From NCBI GenBank assembly GCA_018815765.1, contig JAHIWM010000151.1, positions 1-35,207 on the forward strand: 35,207 nt of DNA, read 5' to 3'. This DNA comes from Gammaproteobacteria bacterium (GTDB taxonomy: Bacteria; Pseudomonadota; Gammaproteobacteria; Enterobacterales; Alteromonadaceae). Under the pieces are notes generated by a model. The model saw only the letters and a program-made list of their open reading frames with translations, made no database searches and was not told where the DNA came from. The translations under genes and the position numbers were made by a program. Below are positions 9,602 through 17,623 of this stretch, in pieces (position 1 is the first letter of the stretch; every line of letters begins with the position of its first letter).

Positions 9602-9630
9602 AGTGTAACGGCTTTTTTTCAGACAGGCAA
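9602..9630 (-). promoter_or_regulatory. Sigma-70 promoter of the thiamine operon
   Basis: On the minus strand TTGCCT (9625-9630) and TACACT (9602-9607) are separated by exactly 17 nt, a good -35/-10 pair. Initiation about 7 nt downstream would place the transcript start at the beginning of the TPP aptamer, as is common for riboswitch leaders. Confidence 0.7.
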
Positions 9631-9633
9631 TTG

Positions 9634-9662
9634 CCAGATTTGCAATCTTTATACAAATCTGG
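9634..9662 (-). terminator. Inverted repeat after mgtE, possible weak terminator
   Basis: CCAGATTTG and CAAATCTGG form a perfect 9-bp stem with an 11-nt loop, 8 nt beyond the mgtE stop. There is no T-tract on either strand, so it is at best a weak terminator or transcript-end stabiliser. It lies just upstream of the thiamine promoter -35 box. Confidence 0.4.
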
Positions 9663-9670
9663 CCTGAGGA

Positions 9671-11020
9671 TTACACCAAAACAGGTAAATACCAGCTGGC
9701 AATAGAGAAATAAATCACGACGCCAGCCACGTCAGCAATAGAGGTGATCAGAGGTCCGCTGGCGGTTGCAGGGTCCATACCAAAACGGCTGAGTAAAAAG
9801 GGTAAAGACAAGCCAACTAAACTGCCAACCAGCACCACAATCAGCATAGTGGCAGCGACCACCAGCGCTATGTCCAGCCCGCCGCGCCAGTAACCCAGCG
9901 CATAGACAGCAACAGCCATAGTGATCCCCAATAAACCAGCCACCAGTACTTCTTTGCCGAGCATCTTGCCCCAGTGGCGTAATTTAATATCGCCAGTGGC
10001 TAAAGCCCGCACCATCAAAGTACCAGCCTGAGCGCCGGCATTGCCGCTACTGGCAATCAATAACGGCAGGAAAAACAGCAAGGCTATATGTTCAGAAATA
10101 ATTTGCTCAAAAGCAGCTAAACCTGCGCCTGAGAAAATATTGCCAAACACCAGCACCACCAGCCACACCACGCGTTTGCGATATAACAGGCTGATTTTGG
10201 CATCTCTGACACTGCCTTCCAGCTTGCCGATAGTGGCTGTTTTGTGAAAATCTTCAGTCGCTTCGGCGGCTGCTACGTCCATCGCGTCATCGTGCGTGAC
10301 AATACCGACTAACTGCCCTTGCGCATTGACCACAGGAATAGCAATTAAGTCGTACTTCGCCACCAGCGAAGCCACTTCTTCCTGCGCAGTATCAACATGC
10401 ACATGAATAGGATCATGTTTCATCACGTCATCAACCAACGCATAAGTCGGCGCCAGAATCAACTCACGCAACGACAAAGCGCCAATCAAAATACGGTCCT
10501 GATCCACCACATAAGACAGGTAAATAGTTTCTTTATCCGGCGCTTCGTTTCTGAGTACTTCAATAGCTTGAGCAGCAGTTAAGTCCGGCGACAACATGGC
10601 GTAATCCGAACTCATAATGGCGCCAGCCGTGCCTTCTGAATAAGCTGACAAACTCAATACATCATCGCGCTCAGCCTGAGCTAAAGCGGGTAATAAGGCT
10701 TGTTTTTGCGCATCGGACAGCTTATTAAACAAGTCAGCCCGTTCATCCGACGACATTTGGCGAATCACAGGAGTAAAGTCGTGACGACTGACATTATGTG
10801 CCAGTTCAACCTGCTGATCTTCAGGCAAGTAGCTGAATACTTCGGCCTGTGTGCTTAATGGAAAACAACTTAACAGTTGCCACTGATGTTCAGTGGAAAA
10901 TTCAGCCAAAGCGCCAGCTAAGTCGGCTGCGTGCGTATCAGCCAAACGAATATGCAATACAGAGAAATCGCCGCTCTCCAGAGCAGCACGTAATGTATGG
11001 ATCAGAACTAAGGGTTCCAT
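9671..11020 (-). CDS. mgtE: Magnesium transporter MgtE
   Basis: The protein has the full MgtE layout: a cytoplasmic N domain of superhelical repeats (~1-125), a CBS pair (~130-250, e.g. DDVMKHDPIHVHVDTAQEEV and VGIVTHDDAMDV), a connecting helix and five membrane segments (~290-449) with the conserved SSGNAGAQ pore segment. MgtE is a Mg2+-gated channel that closes when the cytoplasmic N and CBS domains bind Mg2+. The ORF track starts at 11053, but the ATG at 11020 (MEPLVLIH) is preceded by a strong GGAGGTG site at ideal spacing, so I use 11020 (449 aa). The leader contains a short ORF and hairpins (separate entries). Confidence 0.95.
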   Translation of the reverse strand: MEPLVLIHTLRAALESGDFSVLHIRLADTHAADLAGALAEFSTEHQWQLLSCFPLSTQAEVFSYLPEDQQVELAHNVSRHDFTPVIRQMSSDERADLFNKLSDAQKQALLPALAQAERDDVLSLSAYSEGTAGAIMSSDYAMLSPDLTAAQAIEVLRNEAPDKETIYLSYVVDQDRILIGALSLRELILAPTYALVDDVMKHDPIHVHVDTAQEEVASLVAKYDLIAIPVVNAQGQLVGIVTHDDAMDVAAAEATEDFHKTATIGKLEGSVRDAKISLLYRKRVVWLVVLVFGNIFSGAGLAAFEQIISEHIALLFFLPLLIASSGNAGAQAGTLMVRALATGDIKLRHWGKMLGKEVLVAGLLGITMAVAVYALGYWRGGLDIALVVAATMLIVVLVGSLVGLSLPFLLSRFGMDPATASGPLITSIADVAGVVIYFSIASWYLPVLV

Positions 11021-11031
11021 GTTTTCACCTC

Positions 11032-11047
11032 CAACTACGGGCCGTAG
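11032..11047 (-). promoter_or_regulatory. Hairpin touching the mgtE ribosome binding site
   Basis: On the minus strand ACTAC-GGCCC-GTAGT (extendable by one G:C pair) lies directly before TTGGAGGTG, the mgtE Shine-Dalgarno. A helix this close to the ribosome site could modulate initiation. Whether it does is unknown. Confidence 0.4.
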
Positions 11048-11084
11048 TCGCAAGGTTCAGACAAACCAGCGGTCTACAGCAAAA

Positions 11085-11135
11085 CTACAGGGTTAAGTTG
11101 TATGTCAGGCTAGGCCTGTGACTGGGTACGTCCAT
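11085..11135 (-). CDS. Possible 16-aa leader peptide upstream of mgtE
   Basis: An ATG at 11135 preceded by AAAGGAGAG (about 10 nt spacing) opens a 16-codon frame, MDVPSHRPSLTYNLTL, that stops 64 nt before mgtE. The frame contains an internal palindrome, CAGGC-CTA-GCCTG, that can fold when not being translated. Two proline codons recall the proline-rich MgtL/MgtP leader peptides that couple Mg2+ and proline levels to mgtA/mgtCB expression in Salmonella, but the sequence is not similar. No coding-potential test is possible at this length, so this is tentative. Confidence 0.35.
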   Translation of the reverse strand: MDVPSHRPSLTYNLTL

Positions 11136-11309
11136 AAAAACGGAACTCTCCTTTATAAAAATATGGGCAGGAAAATCAGACTAACTTATTGCTGATACTG
11201 TAAAAAACGAGCATCATTTTACCCCTGTAACGACTTAACCTCAACTTAATCGCGGTCATAAGTGCACGATTTAATCCGTGCCCACGCCTGATCATCAAAA
11301 GGACACAAC

Positions 11310-12125
11310 ATGTTTGGCGAAAATCAGGCTTTATGGTGGCAAGCTCAAACCTTGCTGAACGAGCAAAGTTGTAAAATCCAGCTTGGCCCTCTGCATATTT
11401 TTTTGCAACGTAAAGCCGGTGAATGGCGACTCGCCACTGAGTTGCGACCCCAGGCAGAACATCAGCATGTGGAGTCACAACTACTGACGCAATGGCCACA
11501 AAATCGCCTGGCCAGCCGCTTTGTATTTGAAAACGAACCGCTGCAATTTTGCCTGAAACCCGTGCTGGCAGACCGTCCTGTGGTGGTCAAAACGCACCAG
11601 CCTGTTTATGTGCCGCCTGGCGAACAAGTGACTTTTTACATCAGTAGCCCTGTCAGTATTCGTATTGAGTTGCAACAGCCCAACTTGTTGCTGCAGGAAG
11701 TCCAGACCCAACGTTTGTCTGACACCTGGTTTGGCCCCAATACTCAGGTAGGTGAACTCTGTTATGCCGATAAAACCCAAGCCAGGCACAGCAAAGAAGA
11801 ATTGCCAAAACGGGTGCATAAAGCTGTCACCCCTGTCACGGTCAAAAATAACTCCAGCCAGATGATGAGTATCGAAAAACTCAGTTTGCCTGTGCCTTAT
11901 CTATCCTTGTATGGTCTTGCTGATGGCAGCTTGTGGACAGATCAAGTGTTGCTGGATCATCAGGACGATGCCGAACTCAGCCGGCTACAAATCAGCAAAC
12001 AAATGCCTGCCGGTTCAGATGGCGCAGAACGTTTAGCTAAGCCACGTTTGTATATGGAAAAACATGGCCTGTTCCGTGCCTTCAGCGACTTATTTGCCCA
12101 TGCCGCAAGCAGAGGTTCTTTATGA
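11310..12125 (+). CDS. DUF432-like protein paired with MscS
   Basis: This 271-aa soluble protein has no signal peptide or clear membrane segment and appears rich in beta structure (HQPVYVPPGEQVTFYISSPVSIRIEL). It resembles the DUF432 family, which is often encoded next to small MscS channels; I assign this from memory and cannot confirm it. The stop overlaps the mscS start as ATGA, so the two are translationally coupled and probably function together, perhaps as a cytoplasmic accessory of the channel (inference). A ribosome site AAAGGACA precedes the ATG. It is divergent from mgtE across a ~170-nt promoter region. Confidence 0.6.
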   Translation: MFGENQALWWQAQTLLNEQSCKIQLGPLHIFLQRKAGEWRLATELRPQAEHQHVESQLLTQWPQNRLASRFVFENEPLQFCLKPVLADRPVVVKTHQPVYVPPGEQVTFYISSPVSIRIELQQPNLLLQEVQTQRLSDTWFGPNTQVGELCYADKTQARHSKEELPKRVHKAVTPVTVKNNSSQMMSIEKLSLPVPYLSLYGLADGSLWTDQVLLDHQDDAELSRLQISKQMPAGSDGAERLAKPRLYMEKHGLFRAFSDLFAHAASRGSL

Positions 12126-12964
12126 TTGACCTAATCATTAACTACTTAGATTCCGACAAATTTTTTTCCTTAATGCAGGCTGGTTTGCTGTTTATTGTCG
12201 GCTTTTTAGCTGCCAGTTTGTTATCGCGAGCTATCTACAAAGTATGCTTAAAACGCTTTAGCCCCCATCATGCCAGTTTAAGCCGTCGCCTGGTGTACTG
12301 GCTGGTATTGGCCTTGTTTATTGCCAGCGGTTTAAAGCAGTTAGGTTTTAACTTAGGGGTATTACTCGGTGCTGCAGGGGTGTTGTCTGTTGCTATAGGC
12401 TTTGCCTCTCAAACCTCAGTGTCGAACCTGATCAGTGGCTTATTTTTAATAGGAGAGCGGCCGTTTCAGATTGGCGATACCATTCAGGTAGGAAATACGA
12501 CGGGGGAAATTCTGTCCATCGACCTGCTTTCCATTAAATTGCGCACTTTTGATAACCTTTTTGTGCGTATTCCCAATGAGAGTCTGATAAAAACCGAAGT
12601 CACCAATTTAACCCGCTTTCCTATTCGCAGGCTGGATCTCAAAATTGGTGTGGCGTACAAAGAAAATATCAGCCAGGTTCGGCAAGTACTGCTGCAAGTT
12701 GCAGAACAAAATCCTCTGAGTCTGGATGAGCCAACTCCTGTGTTTCAGTTTTTAAGTTTTGCCGAGTCGTCGTTGGATTTGCAGTTTTCTGTCTGGACCA
12801 GAAAAGAAAACTACAGAGAATTGCGCACATCACTACTCGAAGAAATCAAACTGGCCTTTGATCAACAGGATATTGACCTGCCTTTCCCACAGCGGGAGCT
12901 TAGCCTGAGCCAAAGCACTTTGGCATTGTTAGGCTCTGAACAAAATAACAGGAACCAAAAGTAA
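12122..12964 (+). CDS. mscS: Small-conductance mechanosensitive channel (MscS family)
   Basis: The 280-aa protein has three N-terminal membrane helices (~15-40, 60-80, 85-115) and the MscS core: LGVLLGAAGVLSVAIGFASQTSVSNLISGL is the pore-lining TM3 region, followed by the beta domain (RPFQIGDTIQVGNTTGEILSIDL, VRIPNESLIKTEVTNLTR) and the alpha/beta C-terminal domain. E. coli MscS is 286 aa, so it is full length and of the simple type. It opens on membrane tension to release solutes in osmotic downshock. It is coupled by a 4-nt overlap to the DUF432-like gene. Confidence 0.93.
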   Translation: MIDLIINYLDSDKFFSLMQAGLLFIVGFLAASLLSRAIYKVCLKRFSPHHASLSRRLVYWLVLALFIASGLKQLGFNLGVLLGAAGVLSVAIGFASQTSVSNLISGLFLIGERPFQIGDTIQVGNTTGEILSIDLLSIKLRTFDNLFVRIPNESLIKTEVTNLTRFPIRRLDLKIGVAYKENISQVRQVLLQVAEQNPLSLDEPTPVFQFLSFAESSLDLQFSVWTRKENYRELRTSLLEEIKLAFDQQDIDLPFPQRELSLSQSTLALLGSEQNNRNQK

Positions 12965-12971
12965 GCGGAGC

Positions 12972-12999
12972 AAGACTAAAAGATGATCTCAGTCTTTTT
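12972..12999 (+). terminator. Probable terminator after mscS
   Basis: AAGACT and AGTCTT form a 6-bp stem with a 13-nt loop, followed by a short T run, 8 nt after the mscS stop. The stem is modest, so strength is uncertain. Confidence 0.5.
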
Positions 13000-13047
13000 C
13001 CTGCCTTCTGCGGAAAACTGTGTCATGATAAAACTCAATCAACAGGA

Positions 13048-14724
13048 ATGGATGTTGTAGTGTTGAGAATGCCGAAAAAGTATAGTCTTACTTTACTGAA
13101 GCCGCTGACAGCAGCTGTGGCAGTATTATTGCTTAGTCTAAGTAGCCCAACTCTGGCCTCAGAGTTATGCTCTTCGGTGGACACAAAAGCAGATTTTAGT
13201 GCCTATCAGGGGAAGACTATTGCCGAAGTTCGTTTTATCCGCAACGACGTGTTCGATTTAACACAAGACAATACCTACTGGTTTCACCACTTCGCTAATC
13301 GCACTCATATGATCACCACTGAAGCAACCTTGCAGGAAGATGTGCTATTTAAAGCAGGTGATCCTCTGGATGCAGACAGCCTGGCAGAGACTGAGCGTTT
13401 ATTAAGAACAAGGGGCTATTTGCGCAAAGTTGAAGTGCGGGTCACTCATCAATGCCCGGATCAGCAAGTCATAGTGACCATCAGCAGCTGGGATAACTGG
13501 TCGCTGTTACCCAAAATATCAGCCAGCCGTGAAGGTGGAGAAAGCCGTTCTACCTTTGGTTTAGCCGAAGATAACTTGTTTGGATCAGGTAATCAGGTCA
13601 ACCTTGATTATGAACATGACAGCGAACGCACCAGTTACTTACTCAACTTCCGCTCACCTAATATGTTTGGCAGTCACTGGGGTTTAAATACCCGCTACGC
13701 AGACAAATCCGATGGTGAATCCTACTTAATTGCGGTAGAAAAACCTTTTTATCGTCTGAATGCGCCCTGGTCTTTTGCTTTAACTTTGGATAAAGACAGT
13801 CAGGATATAAACGAATACCTGTTGGGCGATGAAGCCAATGAATTCCGTAAGCAGAAAAACTACTTTGAGATCCAGGGTGGCCTGAAATTCTTAGCAAATG
13901 ACAACTGGGTACAACGGGTTTTCGTCGGTGCAACCCACAACGAAGTTCAATTTGAAGAAACCCCGGATACCTTGTTTGGCACACCAATCAAACGTGATTT
14001 ATCACAGTTCTGGCTGGCCTGGCAGTACTTGCAGTCGGATTACCGACAGATGTTTAATATTTACCAGTTTAACAGGGTAGAAGACATTAACTTAGGCTGG
14101 CAGGCCGATGTGAAACTGGCTTATCTGGCTCCAATGTTGGGTGCTGATGATCAAGGCTGGCAAGCAACTGCCTCCATTTCTAAAGCCACAGAATTAACAG
14201 CAGATAACTATTTGCTGACCTCGGCCTCAGCCAGTCAGTTAGAACAGGCAGAACTCAGCCAGACAATACTGAAAAGCCATCTGATGTGGATCCATAAGTT
14301 TGACCCACAACAGAGTCTGGTCGGGCAGCTGACTTACCAGTACGGCAACGATTTATTCCGCGACGAGCGCTTAAGTTTAGGTGGCGACACAGGCCTGCGG
14401 GCTTTCCCTTTGTATTATCAAACAGGTGAACGTTTGGCGCTGGCCACTATGGAATACCGCTATTACAGCAACTTATCCATAGCGCAGATTTTTGATGTAG
14501 GGTACGCCACCTTTGCCGACATGGGCCGCACCTGGGGTGACAACCCTGATTTACCGGGCAGTTCAGGCGATCAAACCTTATATGGCATAGGTGCAGGCAT
14601 ACGTTTGCTGTCGAGCCACAGCAGCCGCGGCACCATGATCCATATCGACCTGACCAAAGCTTATGGCGGCGATGACGATTTATCTGGTGTGGAATGGCGG
14701 GTACTGGCCAAACAGAGTTTCTAG
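13048..14724 (+). CDS. BamA/TamA-like outer-membrane barrel protein with one POTRA-like domain
   Basis: The product is a ~550-aa secreted protein: signal peptide (KYSLTLLKPLTAAVAVLLLSLSSPTLAS), a POTRA-like segment (~50-150: IAEVRFIRNDVFD...FKAGDPLDADSLAETERLLRTRGYLRKVEV), then a beta-barrel of the surface-antigen (Omp85) type with GLAEDNLFGSGNQV and LSLGGDTGLRAFP, ending in a terminal phenylalanine. BamA and TamA have more POTRA domains (5 and 3), so this is a smaller paralogue of unknown substrate, perhaps in outer-membrane protein or lipid export. Start is ambiguous: AGGA abuts the ATG at 13048, and the internal ATG at 13069 gives a cleaner signal peptide. Its stop codon overlaps that of the convergent mutM. 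Confidence 0.8.
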   Translation: MDVVVLRMPKKYSLTLLKPLTAAVAVLLLSLSSPTLASELCSSVDTKADFSAYQGKTIAEVRFIRNDVFDLTQDNTYWFHHFANRTHMITTEATLQEDVLFKAGDPLDADSLAETERLLRTRGYLRKVEVRVTHQCPDQQVIVTISSWDNWSLLPKISASREGGESRSTFGLAEDNLFGSGNQVNLDYEHDSERTSYLLNFRSPNMFGSHWGLNTRYADKSDGESYLIAVEKPFYRLNAPWSFALTLDKDSQDINEYLLGDEANEFRKQKNYFEIQGGLKFLANDNWVQRVFVGATHNEVQFEETPDTLFGTPIKRDLSQFWLAWQYLQSDYRQMFNIYQFNRVEDINLGWQADVKLAYLAPMLGADDQGWQATASISKATELTADNYLLTSASASQLEQAELSQTILKSHLMWIHKFDPQQSLVGQLTYQYGNDLFRDERLSLGGDTGLRAFPLYYQTGERLALATMEYRYYSNLSIAQIFDVGYATFADMGRTWGDNPDLPGSSGDQTLYGIGAGIRLLSSHSSRGTMIHIDLTKAYGGDDDLSGVEWRVLAKQSF

Positions 14725-15536
14725 TGTTCGCCCTGACAGGCCGGGCAATAGACGGTACTGCGCTGACCTAAACGTATTTCTTTTAATTCAGTCTGACAGC
14801 TGAAACACTCCTCACCGCCACGACCATAAACCAGAAGTTGCTGGGCAAAATAGCCCGGCTTGCCATCGGTTTGGCTAAAGTCTTTTAAAGTAGTGCCGCC
14901 TTGAGTAATAGCCTTCGCCAGTATTTGCTTCACCACCTGCACCAGTAGTTCAGCTTTTTCTGCGGTGAGTTGATTCGCCGGCATTTTTGGATGAATACCA
15001 GCCTGAAACAATGCTTCATTGGCATAAATATTACCCACACCAACTACGACATGATTATCCATCAACACCAGTTTGATGGCGCTGCTGCGTTTTTGACAAG
15101 CGGCCAGCAACATAGCCCCGTGGAAATCCCCCAGCAAAGGCTCTGGCCCTAAGTTCGCCATTAGGGTATGCATAGTGTCTTTCGGCTGCCACAGTACAGC
15201 ACCGAAGCGTCTGGTGTCGTTTAAACGCAGCACTAAGCCGTTACTCAAATAAATATCTACATGGTCATGCTTTCCGGCTGCAGTCACTGCGGGCACTACT
15301 TTCAGATGACCTGACATACCAAGGTGAATAATCAATTCGCCTTCAGGCAAGTGAATTAACAGGTATTTAGCCCGTCTTGTCACATCAAGTACAGGCTGCT
15401 GGTTAATCTGCAGTACTTCATCAGGTATTAACCAGCGCAGCTGGCGTTGCCGCACCAGCACTTTTTCAATACGTTGCTGCTGTAAATGCGGGCTAATGCC
15501 TAAACGGGAAACTTCTACTTCTGGTAATTCTGGCAT
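14721..15536 (-). CDS. mutM: Formamidopyrimidine-DNA glycosylase MutM/Fpg
   Basis: The enzyme excises 8-oxoguanine and formamidopyrimidines and nicks the abasic site. The mature N-terminus PELPEVE contains the catalytic proline and glutamate, TRRAKYL carries the conserved lysine, and the C-terminal zinc finger has four cysteines (CFSC...CPAC). The ORF track extends 26 residues upstream, but Fpg needs the N-terminal Pro directly after the initiator Met, so the start is 15536 (271 aa; E. coli 269 aa), 7 nt after the preceding gene's stop with a GAGGGTG site. It is co-directional with the small membrane protein gene and convergent with the barrel protein gene. Confidence 0.97.
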   Translation of the reverse strand: MPELPEVEVSRLGISPHLQQQRIEKVLVRQRQLRWLIPDEVLQINQQPVLDVTRRAKYLLIHLPEGELIIHLGMSGHLKVVPAVTAAGKHDHVDIYLSNGLVLRLNDTRRFGAVLWQPKDTMHTLMANLGPEPLLGDFHGAMLLAACQKRSSAIKLVLMDNHVVVGVGNIYANEALFQAGIHPKMPANQLTAEKAELLVQVVKQILAKAITQGGTTLKDFSQTDGKPGYFAQQLLVYGRGGEECFSCQTELKEIRLGQRSTVYCPACQGEH

Positions 15537-15543
15537 AACACCC

Positions 15544-16014
15544 TCAACGTAAAACGGCTGGAAATAACAAATCGGCCTGACCAGGTGGCAAGCGGTACCA
15601 TAAATCAGCTTCAACAGCTTTCAGCCAATAATACTCACCGGCCTGATACAACTGCCATTGCTGCTGCGCAGGTTTGCCAGTCAGCCAGACAGATACTTCA
15701 GTCACAAGCACTGGATTGATTGGATTCAATGGCGATTGTTCTGGCAAAGTCGCTTGTTGCCAATGCTGCAGTAAAACCGTTAATTGATCTTCAGTCAGTA
15801 AAGCAGGTTGTGAACGCCAATTAGGCCCTGCCCGCTCAATCTGATGCTGCGGAAAATGCAGAGCCAATAAAGTCTGGCTTGCAGAAATCAGTTGTGGCTG
15901 GGGCTCGTTACGCGCTTGTTTTAAGTATTCAGGTAAACCTACAAACAGGGCGACTAAAATCACCACTGTGTAAATCATGAAGTTATTCCAGCCTTTTTGA
16001 CTTAAACGGATCAT
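15544..16014 (-). CDS. Hypothetical membrane-anchored protein
   Basis: This 156-aa protein has one N-terminal hydrophobic segment (~residues 12-30, FMIYTVVILVALFVGLP) and a mostly hydrophilic, Gln- and Trp-rich remainder predicted in the periplasm. I do not recognise a family. The stop lies 7 nt before mutM, so the two probably form an operon, but nothing links its function to DNA repair. Confidence 0.7.
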   Translation of the reverse strand: MIRLSQKGWNNFMIYTVVILVALFVGLPEYLKQARNEPQPQLISASQTLLALHFPQHQIERAGPNWRSQPALLTEDQLTVLLQHWQQATLPEQSPLNPINPVLVTEVSVWLTGKPAQQQWQLYQAGEYYWLKAVEADLWYRLPPGQADLLFPAVLR

Positions 16015-16109
16015 AAAGATAAAAACCGAGACAGAAGAAAAACAGCAGTGTAAACCAGAGTCAGGCGGAACAACCAGAAGAAATACAAATGCGGAGTACT
16101 AATAAAATA

Positions 16110-16131
16110 CAAAAAGGTCAGGAACCTTTTT
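16110..16131. terminator. Symmetric A/T-flanked hairpin
   Basis: AAAAAGGT-CAGGA-ACCTTTTT (approximate) forms a stem with A and T runs on both sides, in the 282-nt gap between rpmG and the small membrane protein gene. It could act as a terminator in either direction, but no plus-strand gene ends nearby, so its role is unclear. Confidence 0.4.
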
Positions 16132-16200
16132 CACTCACATCGTCCATGATGTTCGCATTCGGCAGCTTACGCTGTGCAAAATAGCTGTCCTGCTATTTTG

Positions 16201-16265
16201 TGAACATTGGAGCGAAGCGACGATGGCCCGACAGGGTGAGCGCCATGGATGGCGGCGAATAAAAA
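16201..16265. repeat. Dispersed two-hairpin repeat, copy 1
   Basis: TGAACA..GCGAAGCG..TGGCCC..AGGGTGAGCGCCATGG..GGCGGCGAATAAAAA recurs at 31862-31920. Two small hairpins are kept in both copies: CCC-NNNA-GGG, whose loop differs (GAC or TTT), and CGCCAT-GG-ATGGCG. Directly before it another 9-bp hairpin (CAAAATAGC/GCTATTTTG, 16177-16200) is seen. The copy abuts the rpmG terminator. Confidence 0.75.
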
Positions 16266-16288
16266 ACCCGACTTGCGTCGGGTTTTTT
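16261..16288 (-). terminator. Rho-independent terminator of rpmB-rpmG
   Basis: AAAAAACCCGAC and GTCGGGTTTTTT pair around TTGC. On the minus strand it follows the rpmG stop by 8 nt and ends in a T run, a strong symmetrical terminator. Confidence 0.93.
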
Positions 16289-16296
16289 AAGTTCAA

Positions 16297-16452
16297 TTAC
16301 TTGATTTTCGCTTCTTTGAAAATCACGTGCTTACGCACTTTAGGATCGAACTTTTTGATTTCCATTTTTTCCGGCATGGTGCGTTTGTTCTTCGTAGTTG
16401 TATAGAAGAAGCCAGTACCAGCAGAAGAAACTAAACGAATTTTATCGCGCAT
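16297..16452 (-). CDS. rpmG: 50S ribosomal protein L33
   Basis: This 51-aa ORF is too short for the ORF track. Translation from the ATG at 16452 reads [20 protein letters not shown] and continues with [20 protein letters not shown], matching bacterial L33. It lies 11 nt after rpmB in the usual rpmB-rpmG order. It lacks the paired-cysteine motif, so it is the zinc-independent (C-) form of L33. The strong terminator follows immediately. Confidence 0.97.
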   Translation of the reverse strand: MRDKIRLVSSAGTGFFYTTTKNKRTMPEKMEIKKFDPKVRKHVIFKEAKIK

Positions 16453-16463
16453 AATTTAATTCC

Positions 16464-16700
16464 TTAAACCTTCTGACCTTTAGCACGCAGATCGGCTAAA
16501 ACAGTATCGATGCCATTTTTGTCGATAATACGCATACCACGAGTGGAGATACGTAAAGTCACAAAACGGTTTTCGCTTTCAACCCAGAAACGGTGAGTTT
16601 GCAGGTTAGGCAGGAAACGGCGCTTAGTTGCGTTGTTGGCGTGTGAACGACGGTTACCTACCATCGGACCCTTACCAGTGATTTGGCACACTCTAGACAT
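16464..16700 (-). CDS. rpmB: 50S ribosomal protein L28
   Basis: The 78-aa protein has the exact length of E. coli L28 and its signature segments: [33 protein letters not shown] and [15 protein letters not shown]. It is a structural protein of the large ribosomal subunit. It heads the rpmB-rpmG pair, with radC 166 nt upstream on the same strand. Confidence 0.98.
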   Translation of the reverse strand: MSRVCQITGKGPMVGNRRSHANNATKRRFLPNLQTHRFWVESENRFVTLRISTRGMRIIDKNGIDTVLADLRAKGQKV

Positions 16701-16866
16701 GTCAATGTTTCTCCAAAATTACTTCAGCTCGAGCTTCGTTCATCCTTCTGGCCAAGAAGAATGCCCCGGATTTCTGAAAGGGCGCAATTTATACACGAAA
16801 GCCTGATCAAATTCAAGCAAATCTGTACGGTTCAGGCGATCGTTTGCACATCCAAACTTCAGACCT

Positions 16867-17541
16867 TTATAGCCAGCCGCGTTCGGCAAAGGAAATAACC
16901 TCTGCATCACCTACCACAAAATGATCCAGCAACTTAATGTCGACAAGAGACATGGCTTGAGTCAGGCGTTCCGTTATAACCCGATCGGCACGGCTCGGCT
17001 CTGCAACTCCGGATGGATGATTGTGAGCCAAAATAACGGCGGCGGCATTATGCGCTAAAGCACTCTGAACTACAATACGCGGATACACAGGAGATGCATC
17101 AATAGTGCCGAAAAATAACGGCTCGGCGCAAATTAGCCGGTGTTGGCTGTCTAAATACAGCAACATAAAAACTTCGCGTTTTTGCGAAGCTAAACTTTGT
17201 TGCAGATAACGTTTCACCATAGCGGGTTCGGTAAAGACAGTATCCCGCTGCATACTTTGCACCAGGTAGCGCCTGCTTAGCTCCATAACTGCTTGTAATT
17301 GAACATATTTAGCCTGACCTAAACCATGGCCTTTGCAAAAGTCCGCCTGACTGGCTGCTAATAAAGGCCGCAGGCCACCAAACTGATGCAATAAAGTGCG
17401 GGACAATTCCACCGCATCCATACCGGCCACACCAGTACGTAAAAAAATAGCCAGCAATTCGCCGTCCGATAGATGTTCTGCGCCATGCGCCAGCAGTTTT
17501 TCTCTTGGCCTTTCACCTTCAGGCCAGCTTTTGATACTCAT
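16867..17541 (-). CDS. radC: RadC/JAB-domain protein
   Basis: The 224-aa protein has an N-terminal helix-hairpin-helix-like region ([15 protein letters not shown]) and a C-terminal JAB/MPN metalloprotease-like domain with the [15 protein letters not shown] metal motif. Despite the name, a role in DNA repair is not supported for this family and its function is unresolved. It occupies the typical place between rpmB and the divergent coaBC gene. Confidence 0.95.
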   Translation of the reverse strand: MSIKSWPEGERPREKLLAHGAEHLSDGELLAIFLRTGVAGMDAVELSRTLLHQFGGLRPLLAASQADFCKGHGLGQAKYVQLQAVMELSRRYLVQSMQRDTVFTEPAMVKRYLQQSLASQKREVFMLLYLDSQHRLICAEPLFFGTIDASPVYPRIVVQSALAHNAAAVILAHNHPSGVAEPSRADRVITERLTQAMSLVDIKLLDHFVVGDAEVISFAERGWL

Positions 17542-17623
17542 CTTCGCCTCCTTGAGTTTTTGTTTTCCTTCATCTTTCCGTGTTATCTTAACGCCAACTT
17601 AACCACTTTTTGCTGCGACAGAC

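Noticed and set aside
9462-9656. ORF of 64 aa over the TPP riboswitch
   Set aside because: It is a chance frame through the aptamer and promoter.
11021-11170. M-box (ykoK) Mg2+ riboswitch before mgtE
   Set aside because: None of the conserved M-box blocks are visible, and the leader is too short for the ~160-nt aptamer plus platform.
16223-16405. ORF of 60 aa on the plus strand over rpmG
   Set aside because: It is the antisense shadow of rpmG and its terminator.
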